DNA of 64,000 bases from assembly GCA_963830205.1 (NCBI GenBank), contig CAWHLP010000002.1:1-64000 (forward strand), given 5' to 3'. The position numbers were made by a program, and so were the translations under genes. The notes under the pieces are model-generated. The model worked only from the letters and a program-made list of their open reading frames with translations, was not told the origin of the DNA and did not search any database. Shown piece after piece: positions 1 to 8,551 of this stretch (its first letter is position 1; every line of letters starts with the position of its first letter). The DNA comes from CAVSRC01 sp963830205 (GTDB lineage Bacteria; Pseudomonadota; Alphaproteobacteria; Rhizobiales; Kaistiaceae).

Positions 1-218
1 GGTGACGATCGCACGGGCGCCGACGGTGCCCGACAGCGTCGGCAGCCTCAGGTTCTCTCTTGCGCCAGGCGTAACGGAGAATGTCCGCGAAGGTCGATGC
101 TTGCGGCCGAGGCTGCGTTCGAAAGCGGTGCCTCGGTTGCCTGCAAAGGCGGGTGCGGCCGCGACTGCCCGACTGACATTGGGAGTCGCGTAGTGCGGCC
201 GCTCGGTGACGGGGGAGG

Positions 219-584
219 TTAGGGCGTGGCCGCTGCTTTCAACTTCGACAGGGCTCTGATCTTCACGCGGACGCTTGCCGGTTTTGCAGCCCCCTTGATC
301 ATCTCCCCGGTGGCCGGGTTCCGGATTAGCGTTCCCGCCTTCCGGGCGGGCACCTTGCGCAACGTGACCTTCAACAGGCCGGGCAAGGTGAATTCGCCGA
401 CGCCGCGCGGATGAATCGATCCCAGAAGCACCTTCTCCAATGTGGAGAAAACACCGGCTGCTGTGCTGCGCGAGAGGTCATTCTCTTCGGCGATGAGTTT
501 GATGAGTGCTGACTTGGTCAGCGTGTCCTTCACCGGACGAACGGTCTGATTGCCAGGCTTGCTCAGCTTTTTTGTCGTCGCCAA
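219..584 (-). CDS. HU-family DNA-binding protein
   Basis: A 121-aa basic protein of the HU/IHF fold, expected to bind and bend nucleoid DNA as a dimer. The family beta-arm signature is visible as RNPATGEMIKGAAKP near residues 88-102, after an alpha-helical N-terminal half. It carries about 20 extra N-terminal residues rich in Lys and Thr compared with 90-aa HU. The start is a TTG at 582-584, preceded by AGGAG at a spacing of 8, which is the only good ribosome site for this frame. It stands alone. The DNA target is not predictable, and it could be a variant HU rather than IHF. Confidence 0.88.
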   Translation of the reverse strand: MATTKKLSKPGNQTVRPVKDTLTKSALIKLIAEENDLSRSTAAGVFSTLEKVLLGSIHPRGVGEFTLPGLLKVTLRKVPARKAGTLIRNPATGEMIKGAAKPASVRVKIRALSKLKAAATP

Positions 585-934
585 AGTCGTTCTCCTCGAT
601 TGGTGGGGTGCTGCGTGAGGGCCGGTGGGCCGTGCAGTGCAAGACAGCTAGCGGTCTGGCCGAGGCTTCGCAAGACTCAAGCAGCGAGATATCGGAAGCC
701 CTGGTTTGCCGAACGGTCCGCAGGTATGGCCGCGGCGGCCGAATCTGGAGTCGTGGTGTTACACAGGATCGCACGACGTTTGGCTCAGGCCGACGCGTTC
801 GATCGATTCGTGCTCGGCGGCTGCTGCTTCCATGGTAGGGCCGGCGCTATGCTGGCTGGCTTCCTGGCGGAAGCCGCCGGTGGCGGGACGGAGGTGTCCC
901 GCCACGCGATTGCCGACACGCGCGGAGAGTTCCC
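585..934. other. 350-bp intergenic region between the HU-like gene and the PHP hydrolase
   Basis: No convincing gene is visible: the short open frames here lack good ribosome sites and family resemblance. The region should hold divergent promoters for the leftward HU-like gene and the rightward PHP hydrolase. Its one clear structure is the perfect inverted repeat at 880-905, listed separately. Confidence 0.5.
880..905 (+). promoter_or_regulatory. Perfect 10-bp hairpin with a Shine-Dalgarno-like loop
   Basis: GTGGCGGGAC (880-889) and GTCCCGCCAC (896-905) are exact reverse complements separated by the loop GGAGGT. The structure ends 29 nt before the ATG at 935 and has no following T tract, so it is not a standard terminator. 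It may be an operator or a 5'-UTR stem-loop. The real ribosome site of the gene is probably GGAGAG just upstream of 935. Confidence 0.45.
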
Positions 935-2485
935 ATGCTGAATGAGCGGTGGCCGGAGCGGCTGACCCCCTTGGCGGCACGATTGGGCTACCGGCCGCTT
1001 TATGGCGATGTCCATAACCACTGCAGCCTGTCGTATGGCCATGGCAGCCCCGAACAGGCGCTGAAGCGGGCGCGGCGGCAGCTGGATTTCGTGTCGCTGA
1101 CCGGACATGCGGACTGGCCGGACATGCCGGTCGACGACCCCCGGGTCGCCCACATCGTCGATTTCCATGTCAAAGGGTTCGCCCGGCTGGAGACGACCTG
1201 GCCCGAGCATTTCAGCCTGCTCGCCGCCTATGACGCACCGGGCCGCTTCACCGTCTTTCCGGGCTACGAGATCCACTCCAGCGAGTTCGGCGACTACACC
1301 ATCGTCTATCGCGACCTCGACCAGCGCGAGCTCGTCAAGGCCGCCAGCCCGGCCGAGCTTCGCCAACGGCTGGACCAGCGCTATCCCGGCCGCGCCTTCG
1401 CCTTCCCCCATCACATCGCCTACCGGACGGGCGCGCGCGGCATCAACTGGTCGGTCTTCGACGCGGCGCTGTCGCCGGTGCTGGAGATGATCTCCATGCA
1501 CGGCTGCTCGGAATGGTCGCTCGGCGACCGTCCGTTCCTGCATTCCATGGGGCCGGGCGACGGGCGCTCGACCGTGCGCTACGGGCTTGGCCAGGGCTTC
1601 GTCTTCGGGGTGATCGGCAACACCGACCATCACAGCGGCTATCCCGGCTCCTACGGCCACGGCCGGACCTGCGTCTACGCGACCGGCAACACGCGGGACG
1701 AGCTGTGGGACGGGTTTCAGGCGCGCCGCACCAATGCGCTCACCGGCGACTGCACCCATCTCTTCGCGACGATCGACGACCAGCCGCAGGGCAGCGTCAT
1801 TGCGCCGCGTGGACCGTCGCTGCTCAAGGTGGAGGCGGTCGGCGGCAGCTTCATCGATTGCATCGACGTGGTGCGCAATGGCCGAATCGCCGCGCGCATC
1901 ACGCCGGAAATGGCCCCGCACCCGATCGACGCCGGCGGCGACGCCATCGAAACGCTGCTGGTGCTGGAACTCGGCTGGGGCGGACGCGGCACGGCGCACG
2001 ACTGGGTCGGGTCGATCGAGCTGGTCGACGGGACGCTGCTGGCGGTCGAGCCGCGCCTGCGCGGCGCGGAGGTGGTGTCGCCGCTGGAAGGCACCGACGA
2101 GCCCGACGAGGACAATTCGGTCGCCTGCCACGACAACACCATCGATTTCCGCATCCTGGCGCGCGCCAACCCGAACAACGTGACGCCGGCGACGCAGGCG
2201 ATCGCGGCGCGCGTGCGGCTGCGCGACACTTCGCTGATCCGGGCGCGCTTCGACGGACGGGTGGTCGAGGTGCCGGCAGGGCGGCTGTTCGAGGGGGCGC
2301 TGTCGGGCAATCTGGGGCCGATCGACAGCCCGGCCTATCGCCTGCATCCGCTACCGCTGCCGAGCGACTGGCAGTGGTGCGGGGAGGTGCCGCTGGAGGC
2401 GCTCGCGCGCGGCGACAGCGTCTATCTGCGCATGCGCCAGGCAAACGGCCAGTGGAGCTGGACCAGCCCCATCTTCTGCCGGTGA
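935..2485 (+). CDS. PHP-type metal-dependent hydrolase, DUF3604-like
   Basis: A 516-aa protein without signal peptide. Near residues 24-30 it has GDVHNHCS, the His-x-His start of a PHP-type metal site, followed by LTGHADWPD at about 55-63. Further candidate ligands lie in FPHHIAY (around 158) and NTDHHSG (around 230). The order resembles DUF3604 proteins, predicted metallo-phosphoesterases or amidohydrolases. The C-terminal half is probably a beta-rich accessory domain. It faces the sulfatase/ABC operon convergently, which suggests but does not prove a role in the same pathway. The start ATG follows GGAGAG. The reaction is unknown. Confidence 0.7.
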   Translation: MLNERWPERLTPLAARLGYRPLYGDVHNHCSLSYGHGSPEQALKRARRQLDFVSLTGHADWPDMPVDDPRVAHIVDFHVKGFARLETTWPEHFSLLAAYDAPGRFTVFPGYEIHSSEFGDYTIVYRDLDQRELVKAASPAELRQRLDQRYPGRAFAFPHHIAYRTGARGINWSVFDAALSPVLEMISMHGCSEWSLGDRPFLHSMGPGDGRSTVRYGLGQGFVFGVIGNTDHHSGYPGSYGHGRTCVYATGNTRDELWDGFQARRTNALTGDCTHLFATIDDQPQGSVIAPRGPSLLKVEAVGGSFIDCIDVVRNGRIAARITPEMAPHPIDAGGDAIETLLVLELGWGGRGTAHDWVGSIELVDGTLLAVEPRLRGAEVVSPLEGTDEPDEDNSVACHDNTIDFRILARANPNNVTPATQAIAARVRLRDTSLIRARFDGRVVEVPAGRLFEGALSGNLGPIDSPAYRLHPLPLPSDWQWCGEVPLEALARGDSVYLRMRQANGQWSWTSPIFCR

Positions 2486-2501
2486 TCAGCCGGCGATGCG
2501 A

Positions 2502-2693
2502 TCACGTGTCGCGTTTGTCCTTGGCCTTGGCCTGGGCCTTCGGGCCGGGTCGTCCGCGCAGGTAGTACTGCTCGGGGTGGTAGGTGTCGGCGGGCTTGAA
2601 GAGCTTGGTCACGGCCGCCTCCACGCGCCGGACAATGGTCTTCTTGGGTCGCGCCGTCTTGCCGGCGCCTTCCGCCGGCGGCTTCGGGGTCAT
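2502..2693 (-). CDS. Small basic protein at the end of the sulfatase operon
   Basis: A 63-aa protein rich in Lys, Arg, Pro and Ala, with a central segment VEAAVTKLFKPADTYHPEQ and a KAQAKAKDKRD-type tail. Its ATG overlaps the stop of the upstream DUF4432 gene by four bases (ATGA at 2690-2693), so it is probably translated by coupling. It has no signal peptide or membrane segment. I do not recognise a family. The coupling and a protein-like composition argue that it is a real gene and the last one of the operon. Confidence 0.55.
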   Translation of the reverse strand: MTPKPPAEGAGKTARPKKTIVRRVEAAVTKLFKPADTYHPEQYYLRGRPGPKAQAKAKDKRDT

Positions 2694-3671
2694 GTCCTTT
2701 CGCCTTGTTCGCCAAATGCCGGCGTTTCGCCGGCGATCCCGATCGAAAGGTCGTAGCGGCGCGATTTCCCCGGTGCGAGCGGGATTGCCGCCGCGTTGCG
2801 GCCGTCGTCCAGGCGGGCGCTGGTGCAGGGTTCGACGGCAAACACGCCGATGCGCGGCCTGAGGTCGTGCCAGAGCTGGAGATAGGGCAGCGTCTCGGGG
2901 CCGAAATCGAAGGTGACCGTCAGCCCGCGGCCGGACGGAAACGGTGTCACAACGGCGACTGTCGCCCGGTCGACGCCATCCGCCGGCATGATCAGGGCCG
3001 TTTCCAGCGGTACACGGGACGGGAAATCGAGCGGTCCCGTCACCTGGTGGCCGTTGAGCGCCACCGTGGTTCCCGGCCCGATGGCCGGATGGCCGAGGTT
3101 GAAGTGGTAGAGCGAGGCCTGCGGCCAGGCGGTGGGCCCAAGGTTCTCGACCGTGTCGCGGATGGTGAGGGTGGCGCCGCCGATCGGGGCCTCGATCCTT
3201 CGGTGAAGGCGAAGCGCCTCGCCGCCGAGCCGGGCCTGGGTCACCTCGCCCTCGACGTAGAGGACCGGGGGCGTAGCCTGCCAGTCTTCGCCATAGGCGG
3301 TGACGCGCGCCGGCGTGAAGGGCAGCCGCCCGTGGAGCGGGTGTTCGCCGGCCGGCTGGCGGGTGTGATCGAGGCCGCAGGTGACCAGGAAACCGGAGAA
3401 GGAGCGGTTGAAGCCGCGGCCCGCTTTCGCTGTCGAGATCGGTGAGGGCAGGGCTGCGGAACCCGGCCGGCGCCTGCCAGGCAAGCTGCGTGCCCTTCCA
3501 CCACAGCGGCCCGATGTCGAGCGAGCGGTCGGAGAGCACCCAGAAGTCGAGACCGCCGCCGGTCGAGAAGGCCAGCGCCCGCACCCCCGTCTCCGGCCCA
3601 TCGTCAAGGACGATGCGCCGCACGCTGGCAACCTGCCTGAGGTCGCCGACGAGGGAGGCGAGCGCGGCCAT
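2690..3671 (-). CDS. DUF4432 family (aldose-1-epimerase-like) protein, one frameshift
   Basis: Read across one frameshift, this is a protein of about 326 aa with the galactose-mutarotase-like DUF4432 signature: FWVLSDRSLDIGPLWWKG near residue 45, then GFNRSFSGFLVTCGLDH and LHGRLPFTPA. The family is thought to bind or epimerise sugars. The two frames meet near 3420, where removing one base from the CCC run at 3420-3422 gives the expected ESGRGFN join. The start codon lies 4 bp after the sulfatase stop, in the same operon. The break looks like an inserted base rather than real decay. Confidence 0.75.
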
Positions 3672-3675
3672 TTTC

Positions 3676-5229
3676 TCACGCGACCGTCTTGGCCGGCGCG
3701 CCCTCGATGCGGCTGCCGTCAGGCTTGAGGCCGAGCCGGGTGAAGGCTTCGGGCGGCGCGTGGTTGGACGCCATCAGGGCGACCATGCTGTCGACCATGC
3801 GCTGCTCAACCGCCGCATCGGCGAGCGGCTTCTCCTGGCCGGGGTCGGTCGCCAGATCGTAGAGGCGGGTATCGTCCTCGAGCAGGGCGCCCGGACCATA
3901 GGTGTTGTACATCGGCGAGCGCTCGCCGACCGGCACCCTGAGCAGCTTGGCACCCTTGGTGAAGGGGAACGGCTCCGACAGGGTCGCTTGCGCCAGCTCC
4001 TCCGGCGGGAAGAAGTCCCAGATGTGGGTGGGCATCACCGTGTACTGGTAGATTTCCTGGGTCGTGAGGTCGGCCGGGAAGCGGTGATAGGTGTAGCGGC
4101 CGTCGGTGACGTTCACCGCCCCGCCGAAATAGCCGAAGAGCGCCGCGTCGCGCACGGCTTCGCCGGTCCGCGTCTTGAGCAGCGAGAAGCCTTCGTTCTC
4201 CGCAGGCGGCTTGACGCCGTAGAGGTCGAGGAAGGTCGGCGCGACATCGATCGTCTGGGTCAGCGCGGCCGAGCGCGTGCCGGCCAGTTCAGGTGCGCGC
4301 GGGTCGTGCATGAAGAGCGGGATGTGGACCAACTCCTCATAGAGGTTCATGCGATTCTTGGCCCAGAAGTCGTGCTCGCCGAGCAGGAAGCCGTGGTCGG
4401 TGGTCACCACCAGGGCGGTGTCCTTCCACATGTCGTGGCGGTCGAAATCGTCGAGCAGCTCGCCGAGCAGGGAGTCGCACATGGACACGACGGCGTAGTA
4501 GTTGGCCCTCAGCTCCTCGGCTTCGGCCGGCAGCTCGTCGACGCGGCCATAGCGCGGCCAGTCGCGGACGGGGCCGTTCCAGCCGGTGTCGAACGGCTTC
4601 TTGAAGCGGGCGGGGGCGTAGAACGGCTCGTGCGGATCGAAGGTCTCGATCTGCAGCAGCCAGTTGTCGGCATCGCGGTTCTGTTCGAGGAACTCGAGGC
4701 CGCGGGCAAAGACCTGCACCGAGGGGAATTCGGATTCCTCGCGGATGAACTCGCGGTTGACGACGTTGTGGCGGAAGTAGTTGCGCTGCGCCGTCGAGAA
4801 CTGGCGCTCGTGGTACATCTCGCGCAGCCGTTCCCACGGCGGCTGGACCATCGCCTTCCACGGGTCGCCTTCCTGGCCGCGCACGAACTCGTAGGAATCG
4901 TAGCGGTTGTGATAGGTGGCGCCGCCGTCTTCCCAATAGTGGTAGTGGTCGGTGATCAGGTGGCTATAGATACCGGCGCCATAGAGCAGTTCGGGAAAGG
5001 CGTTGTCGAACGGCTCCATCGGCCCCCAGCTGCGGTGCAGGAACGACAGGCGGCCGGTGAGGATGTCGCGCCGCGCCGGGATGCAGGGCAGGCTGCCGAC
5101 ATAATGGCGGTCGAAGGTGACAGAGCGCCGCGCCAGCCGGTCGAAATTCGGCGTCGGGATGCGCGTGCCGCCATAGGGGCTGAGCATGTGGCGGTTGAGC
5201 GAATCGAAGAGAACGAAAACCGTCTTCAT
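3676..5229 (-). CDS. Type I sulfatase with Cys formylglycine motif
   Basis: A 517-aa alkaline-phosphatase-superfamily protein. Residues 49-53 are CIPAR, the CxPxR motif whose Cys is converted to formylglycine, followed by RDILTGR. Metal-site elements include VFVLFDS at the N-terminus and TTDHGFLLGEHD in the middle, and HEPFYAP is also typical. There is no signal peptide, so it probably acts in the cytoplasm on an imported sulfated compound. Because the motif is the Cys type, the radical-SAM maturase at 9509-10684 is the natural activator. It lies between the sugar-type permeases and the DUF4432 gene. The substrate is not identifiable from sequence. Confidence 0.88.
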   Translation of the reverse strand: MKTVFVLFDSLNRHMLSPYGGTRIPTPNFDRLARRSVTFDRHYVGSLPCIPARRDILTGRLSFLHRSWGPMEPFDNAFPELLYGAGIYSHLITDHYHYWEDGGATYHNRYDSYEFVRGQEGDPWKAMVQPPWERLREMYHERQFSTAQRNYFRHNVVNREFIREESEFPSVQVFARGLEFLEQNRDADNWLLQIETFDPHEPFYAPARFKKPFDTGWNGPVRDWPRYGRVDELPAEAEELRANYYAVVSMCDSLLGELLDDFDRHDMWKDTALVVTTDHGFLLGEHDFWAKNRMNLYEELVHIPLFMHDPRAPELAGTRSAALTQTIDVAPTFLDLYGVKPPAENEGFSLLKTRTGEAVRDAALFGYFGGAVNVTDGRYTYHRFPADLTTQEIYQYTVMPTHIWDFFPPEELAQATLSEPFPFTKGAKLLRVPVGERSPMYNTYGPGALLEDDTRLYDLATDPGQEKPLADAAVEQRMVDSMVALMASNHAPPEAFTRLGLKPDGSRIEGAPAKTVA

Positions 5230-5263
5230 CTTTAGTCGCCTTCACCTGTTCTGACGCGGCGGC

Positions 5264-6097
5264 TCACTTGATCGCGCCGGCCGTCAATCCCTTCACGATG
5301 TACCGTTGACCGATGAGCAGCAGCACCAGCGCCGGCAGGATCGAGAGCGCCGCGCTCGCCGCCATCTGGGTGTACTGAATCTCGAAATCCTGGGCGAACT
5401 TGGCGATCGCCACCGGCACCGTCGCCGTCTGCTTCATGGTCAGGTTGAGGGCGACGGCGAACTCGTTCCAGGAGAACACGAAGCAGAGCACGGTGGTGGC
5501 GGCGAGGCCGGGCGTGATGATCGGCAGCACGACGGCGCGGAAGAGCATGGGCGCGTTGCAGCCGTCGATGCGCGCCGCCTCGACCAGCTCCTGCGGCACG
5601 TCGCGGACGAAGACGCCCATCAGCCACACCGCCATCGGCAGGTTGAGCGTGGCATGGGCGAGGATCAGCCCGGTGAAGGTGTTGTCGAGGCCGACCGAGC
5701 GCTCCATGGTGAACCAGGCGCTGGCAAGCGCGATCGGCGGGATCATGTTGAAGACCAGCGCCCAGCCGAGGAAGACGTGGACCACCCAGCGCGGCCACTT
5801 CATGCGGTCGAGCGACCAGGCGGCAAGCGTCGCCGCCGATACGCACAGCGCCGTCGAGGCGACGCCGACGAACAGCGAGTTGCGGTAGTTGATGAGGTAG
5901 TCGGAGGTCTTGGAGAAGAGAACCTCGGAGAAGTTCATCAGGACGGGCGTGAAGAAGAACTGTCCCATGAGCAGGGAGATCTGGGTGCGGAAGCCGGCCG
6001 CGCCCACCCAGATCACCGGCACCGCGACGATCGCCGCCGCCACCGCGAGGACGGCATAGACGAGCACCTGGCGGCGCATGAGCGACACCCCGTTCAT
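5264..6097 (-). CDS. ABC transporter permease, MalG/CUT1 type
   Basis: A 277-aa inner-membrane protein with about six hydrophobic segments and the cytoplasmic EAA loop EAARIDGCNAPMLFRAVVLP at about residues 173-192, which contacts the ATPase. It resembles the second permease of carbohydrate importers. Its ATG overlaps the end of the other permease gene by four bases (6094-6097). No ATP-binding subunit is encoded in the operon, so a shared ATPase from elsewhere is expected. Confidence 0.88.
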   Translation of the reverse strand: MNGVSLMRRQVLVYAVLAVAAAIVAVPVIWVGAAGFRTQISLLMGQFFFTPVLMNFSEVLFSKTSDYLINYRNSLFVGVASTALCVSAATLAAWSLDRMKWPRWVVHVFLGWALVFNMIPPIALASAWFTMERSVGLDNTFTGLILAHATLNLPMAVWLMGVFVRDVPQELVEAARIDGCNAPMLFRAVVLPIITPGLAATTVLCFVFSWNEFAVALNLTMKQTATVPVAIAKFAQDFEIQYTQMAASAALSILPALVLLLIGQRYIVKGLTAGAIK

Positions 6098-7029
6098 GAC
6101 TGGGGCCTCGTCGTTCGTCCCGCCGACAAAGCGAGCACCAGCAGGAGCGAGACCAGGAAGATCACGACGACCGACATGGCCGAGCCGTAGCCGACGCGGT
6201 CCTCGGTGAAGAAGCGCTGGAACAGGGTGAAGCTGACCACCTCGGTCGAGGTGCCCGGCCCGCCGCTGGTCAACAGATAGACCTCGTCGAAGACCTTGAA
6301 GGCGATGACCAGACGGAAGGCGAAGGTGACCAGGATGGTCGGGATCATCAGCGGGATGGTGACCAGGCGGAACTCCTGCCAGGGCGAGGCGCCGTCGATG
6401 CGCGACGCCTCGAAGATGTCGGTCGGCAGCGATTCGAGGCCGGCGAGGAAGAGCAGGAAGCAGAACGGCGTCCAGTGCCAGATGTCGACGGCGATGACGG
6501 TCAAGAGCGCCGTGCGCGGATCGCCGAGCCAGTCGTTGGGCGGAATGCCGACCAGCCCGATAACCTGGTTCACCAGCCCGAAATCGAAGTTGAGCATCAG
6601 CTTCCAGATGGCGCCGATGACGATGCCGGGGATGAGGATGGGGAGAATGAAGATGGCGCGGAAGAAGACCCGCCCGCGCTCGATGCGGCTGACCAGAACG
6701 GCCAGGAAGAGGCCGATCACCATCTGGCCGCCGACGGCGCCAATGGCGAACAGGGTGGTGTTGACGACGCCCGCCTTGAGCAGGGGATCGTCCAGCAATT
6801 GCGGATAGTGCGTGAGGCCGACCGCAGTCCAGGTCGCCTGCCCGCTCGACCAGGCGACGTCGTAGAAGCTGGTGAGGAACAGGTTGGCGAGCGGCAGCAC
6901 GGCCATGGCGATCATCAGGACCAGCGCCGGGCCGAAAGCGGCCCAGCGCCAGTAGCGATCGCTGTCCATGTTCGTCTGCCCCCGCGCGGCAACCGGCCGA
7001 TCAGTGGCCGAGAGCGCGGAGAGACTCAT
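6094..7029 (-). CDS. ABC transporter permease, MalF/CUT1 type
   Basis: A 311-aa multi-spanning membrane protein with the EAA loop EASRIDGASPWQEFRLVTIP. It is typical of the first permease of sugar importers and pairs with the MalG-type permease downstream. The start is uncertain: an internal Met at residue 21 (MDSDRYW) lies closer to the first membrane segment and could be the true start. It follows the binding-protein gene by 12 bp and belongs to the same operon. Confidence 0.87.
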   Translation of the reverse strand: MSLSALSATDRPVAARGQTNMDSDRYWRWAAFGPALVLMIAMAVLPLANLFLTSFYDVAWSSGQATWTAVGLTHYPQLLDDPLLKAGVVNTTLFAIGAVGGQMVIGLFLAVLVSRIERGRVFFRAIFILPILIPGIVIGAIWKLMLNFDFGLVNQVIGLVGIPPNDWLGDPRTALLTVIAVDIWHWTPFCFLLFLAGLESLPTDIFEASRIDGASPWQEFRLVTIPLMIPTILVTFAFRLVIAFKVFDEVYLLTSGGPGTSTEVVSFTLFQRFFTEDRVGYGSAMSVVVIFLVSLLLVLALSAGRTTRPQS

Positions 7030-7041
7030 GGGGCAGCCCTG

Positions 7042-8388
7042 CTATGCCTTGAGCGGCGGCAACTCGCCGGTCTTGTACTTGTACTTGTCCATGACGGCGT
7101 GGATGTCGTCGGACATGCTGTTCAAGGCATCGACCGAGGATATCTCGCCGGCAATCGCCCGGTTGAGGCCAAGCTCGAGGATGGCAATGACCTCGCTGGC
7201 TTCCGGGAAGGCGTAGGGGTTGATGGCGTGCGGCAGCGCCGCGGCCAGCGGCTTCATCCAGCGGAACTGGCGTTCGTTGGCCATCGGCTCGTTGTAGACC
7301 GAGGCGTTGAGCGGAATGCCGCCGGCCTTGGCGTTGGCGATCTGCGCATCCTTGGTCTGGAACCAGCGGAAGAACTCCACCGCACCGCGCTTGCGGTCGT
7401 CGGGCACGTTGTGCGAGATGCCGCCGAGCCAGTGACCGAGCGCCGGGCCGGGCTGCAGGCCGGGGGCATGCGGCGTCGGCGCGAACTCCATCTTGTCGAC
7501 GACGATCGACTTGTTGGGGTCGTCCATCTGCGACCACGCGGCGATCACGATGCTGGCGTGGGCGGCGTGGCCGGTGACCAGCGCCTGGATGATTTCGGCC
7601 TGGTCGAGAGAGGCGGTCTTCGGGTGGCCGGCGTCTTTGGCCAACTTGAGATAGTAGTCGAGCGCCTCCTTGCCCTTGTCGTTGTTGAGGACGATCGAGT
7701 AGTCGCCGTTGGCCTGGTCGTTGAAGACCGCGCCGCCCATGCCGAACAGGTAGGGGTAGAAATCGTAGGAGACCGTGTTCGGGCCGCGGGCGCCGCGCTG
7801 CACCATGCCGTACATCTTGGGCGGATTGTGCAGGGCCTTGGCGTTGTTGTAGAGGTCCTCAAAGGTCTCGACGACCTTCAGCCCCTTCTCCTTGTAGAGA
7901 TCGCCCCGGTAGAAGAGCATCGGGATGTTGGGCTGGATGGGCACCGACATCAGCTTGCCGGACGGCGACATGGTCTTCTTGTCGGGGTCGAAATAGATCG
8001 TGTCACCGAGGGTGAAGAGGTCCGGGTCAAGCTTGAACGACGGATCGATGTCGCTGATGGCGGTGACGAAGCCGCCAAAATACATCTCGGCGAACCAACC
8101 CGAGTTCATGATCAGGATGTCGTAGTCGCCCTGGCTGGCGCGCACCGAGTTGCGCTGCTTCTCGAGCGAACCGGCGAACGGATTGACGTCCAGATTGACC
8201 TTGTTGCCGCTCTCCTTCTCGTAAAGTTCCACGGTCGCGCGGAAGCTGTCGAACCACGGCGACTGGTTGATGACGATGGTAATCGGTGCCGCCGAAGCGG
8301 CCCAGGTATAGGGCACTTTGGTGGCCAGGGCGGCGGCGCCCATGCCAAGGAGTGCACCACGACGGGTTATTTTTGTTTTGCCGAACAT
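7042..8388 (-). CDS. Extracellular solute-binding protein, family 1, Tat-exported
   Basis: A 448-aa protein with a twin-arginine signal (KITRRGALLGMGAAALA at residues 6-22), so it should fold before export to the periplasm. The body matches carbohydrate-binding proteins of CUT1 transporters, including the early repeat around VELYEKESGNKV and the segment YDILIMNSGWFAEMYFGG. It is the first gene of the leftward operon and faces a LysR gene across 163 bp that hold a palindromic LysR-type site. The ligand is unknown, and the genes around it suggest a sulfated or acidic sugar. Confidence 0.88.
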   Translation of the reverse strand: MFGKTKITRRGALLGMGAAALATKVPYTWAASAAPITIVINQSPWFDSFRATVELYEKESGNKVNLDVNPFAGSLEKQRNSVRASQGDYDILIMNSGWFAEMYFGGFVTAISDIDPSFKLDPDLFTLGDTIYFDPDKKTMSPSGKLMSVPIQPNIPMLFYRGDLYKEKGLKVVETFEDLYNNAKALHNPPKMYGMVQRGARGPNTVSYDFYPYLFGMGGAVFNDQANGDYSIVLNNDKGKEALDYYLKLAKDAGHPKTASLDQAEIIQALVTGHAAHASIVIAAWSQMDDPNKSIVVDKMEFAPTPHAPGLQPGPALGHWLGGISHNVPDDRKRGAVEFFRWFQTKDAQIANAKAGGIPLNASVYNEPMANERQFRWMKPLAAALPHAINPYAFPEASEVIAILELGLNRAIAGEISSVDALNSMSDDIHAVMDKYKYKTGELPPLKA

Positions 8389-8468
8389 CTAGTCCCTCCC
8401 TTGCCGAATAGCGGCAGGACAAGGCTGCCACGGGCGAGGCATAACCACAAATAATAAGGGTGAACGTT

Positions 8469-8491
8469 GCGATAGCCGGAATTCATATCGC
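8469..8491. promoter_or_regulatory. Palindromic LysR-type operator
   Basis: GCGATA (8469-8474) and TATCGC (8486-8491) are exact inverted copies separated by 11 bases, giving the T-N11-A arrangement of LysR boxes. It lies between the divergent transporter operon (start 8388) and the LysR gene (start 8552), about 80 and 60 bp from the two starts. The LysR protein encoded next to it is the likely ligand-responsive binder. Confidence 0.65.
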
Positions 8492-8551
8492 TTGCGGCTG
8501 GCCGGCGGCGCTGCGATGGTGAAGGCGACGTTGCGGGACGAGGGGTGACCC

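Noticed and set aside
2..193. A 63-aa rightward open frame at the window edge
   Set aside because: It has a GTG start at the edge, no recognisable features and no visible ribosome site. It could be a gene end, but I cannot support it.
785..2347. A 520-aa leftward open frame antisense to the PHP hydrolase
   Set aside because: The rightward frame carries the metal-binding motifs; this one is an Arg/Asp/Val-rich shadow.
6475..8454. A 659-aa rightward open frame antisense to the sugar-type binding protein and permease
   Set aside because: It is a mirror reading of real ABC genes with no domain signature.
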